Below the pieces are notes generated by a model. That model had not been told where the DNA came from. It searched no databases and was given only the letters and a program-made list of their open reading frames with translations. A stretch of 64,000 bases of DNA from positions 68,554,707 to 68,618,706 of the forward strand of contig NC_059473.1 of the NCBI RefSeq assembly GCF_018139145.2, written 5' to 3'. The DNA comes from Gymnogyps californianus (taxonomy: Eukaryota > Chordata > Aves > Accipitriformes > Cathartidae). The position numbers and the translations under genes are program-made. Below, one piece after another: positions 62,951 through 64,000 of this stretch (the stretch's first letter is position 1; every line of letters begins with the position of its first letter).

Positions 62951-64000
62951 TAAACATAAACTGCTGAGTCTATTACCTAGAGTTTGCAGTCATTAATTCC
63001 TTTAAGTTTTCCTAGTTCAAGCCCAATAGGTAAATGATAGCAACACCTATCAATACCATTAAACTTAATAGCCGGTCATTGTTTTCATTAAAATTCCTTT
63101 TTTCTAAATTTTAGACTGCAGAAGGAAGTTGGCATAAAATTTTCCAGCCTGGAAACAATTTTTATGCTTGCAGATTTTCAAAGGGATCTCTTTGGCCTTT
63201 TTTAAGTTACAGAAACATAAGAAACACATATTTAGCATTTAAGAAGGGATTTTTCTTCTTATTGTTGCCTTGATGCAACTCCTGTGTGGATGGAAACCCT
63301 TTAAAAGGTGTATCAGTATATCTGTTAACAGATCTAAGATTCCCTCATTGTTCACAGAGCACCTGTGTGTGTTTGTAAGTGATGTACAGATATCAGTGAG
63401 GGGCCCAACCAGCAAAGACTGAGTCTGGATTCGATCATTCTGAGAGTTCAGTGGTTTTGGATCGAGGGATTTAATCTGAGCCCATTTCTTGTAATGTATT
63501 TTAAAGGTGAAAGGGCTTTTCTTCTGCCAAGATGAGAGTATAGGGCTGCAGGGATTTGCATTTCTCTTGCAGCTGTAGACATCACTAGCAAATATGGCCT
63601 CAATTCTGGAAGAGGCTTAGCTCGAATAGATCTCCACCGTGACATAGCGTGCCATTCCAGCCAGTCTTCAGAGGCAGAGTGAGCCACGCCAGCCGCAGCA
63701 TGAGGTCAGAGGTGACCAGGAGAGTACACTGCAGTAACGCTTCAGCATTGCCCTCCTGAATATCACTGCAGCACGAGCCTTCGGTATTAGTGCCCTCAGC
63801 ATCAGGGGGAGATGTTTGGCCTCCAGGCAGTTCATTGGAAATTTAAGGTTCTCGCTACAGCTTTACGTTTTTTTAAAACTAGATTTTCAATAGGTGAGAC
63901 AATAATCTGAGCCTCTGTGGTCATCAGCACCAAGAGCCTAGGCTGCAGGTCCTCCTCTGCACCCAGAGCCTGTGCAGAAGGAGGGGCTGGTGGCGGAGGA
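62951..64000. other. noncoding DNA to window end, no gene seen
   Basis: Mixed composition that becomes GC-richer after 63,600. The window ends in a G-rich stretch that could continue into a CpG-rich region beyond it. No exon or repeat could be assigned. Confidence 0.45.

Noticed and set aside
1..64000. CRISPR arrays, operons, bacterial promoters or terminators, rRNA
   Set aside because: The repeat content is avian nuclear DNA; no regularly spaced direct repeats or prokaryotic gene layout occur. tRNA genes were looked for by eye only and none was convincing.

Overview
This window looks like nuclear DNA of a bird, probably a neoavian, from a gene-poor, AT-rich intergenic or large-intron region. 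The evidence is the interspersed repeats: CR1 LINEs ending in 8-bp ATTCTATG-type tails, two closely related solo LTRs of the avian type that begins TGTCCTGGTT, several very decayed CR1 pieces of the kind shared with turtles and crocodilians, and no recognisable SINE or L1. No host protein-coding gene, exon, rRNA or tRNA could be supported. Open frames outside transposons are short, and none gives a protein I recognise.

Layout. 1-9.1 kb is unique noncoding DNA with a CpG-rich block at about 1.96-2.43 kb and a GC-richer block at 7.1-7.45 kb. A probable solo LTR lies at 9.1-9.54 kb. 9.5-25.4 kb is AT-rich unique sequence with homopolymer runs and small microsatellites. 25.4-27.15 kb is a 5'-truncated, frameshifted CR1 on the minus strand that keeps much of its reverse transcriptase; a far older CR1 3' end in the same orientation begins 90 bp further on (27.24-27.54 kb). 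27.5-39.5 kb is unique sequence with microsatellites.

A solo LTR (minus strand) sits at 39,475-40,112 with a perfect 5-bp target duplication, and a second copy (plus strand) sits at 47,336-47,950. They form an inverted pair about 7.2 kb apart. Between them lie a 245-base uninterrupted purine tract (43.18-43.43 kb), a possible ancient short transposon (43.56-43.94 kb) and an old CR1 piece (about 46.3 kb). 48-57.8 kb is unique sequence with GC-richer patches. 57.8-61.6 kb is a cluster of four old CR1 fragments, and the rest is unclassified.

The main biological content is therefore a layered transposon record (ancient CR1s and a short ancient motif seen at six sites, a younger CR1, still younger LTRs) on an otherwise quiet background. 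I did not find a convincing new gene system. The items most worth a second look are the inverted LTR pair, the triplex-capable purine tract, the CpG-rich block near 2 kb, and the dispersed short motif. All repeat assignments are by eye and from memory of consensus features; none was checked by a database search.
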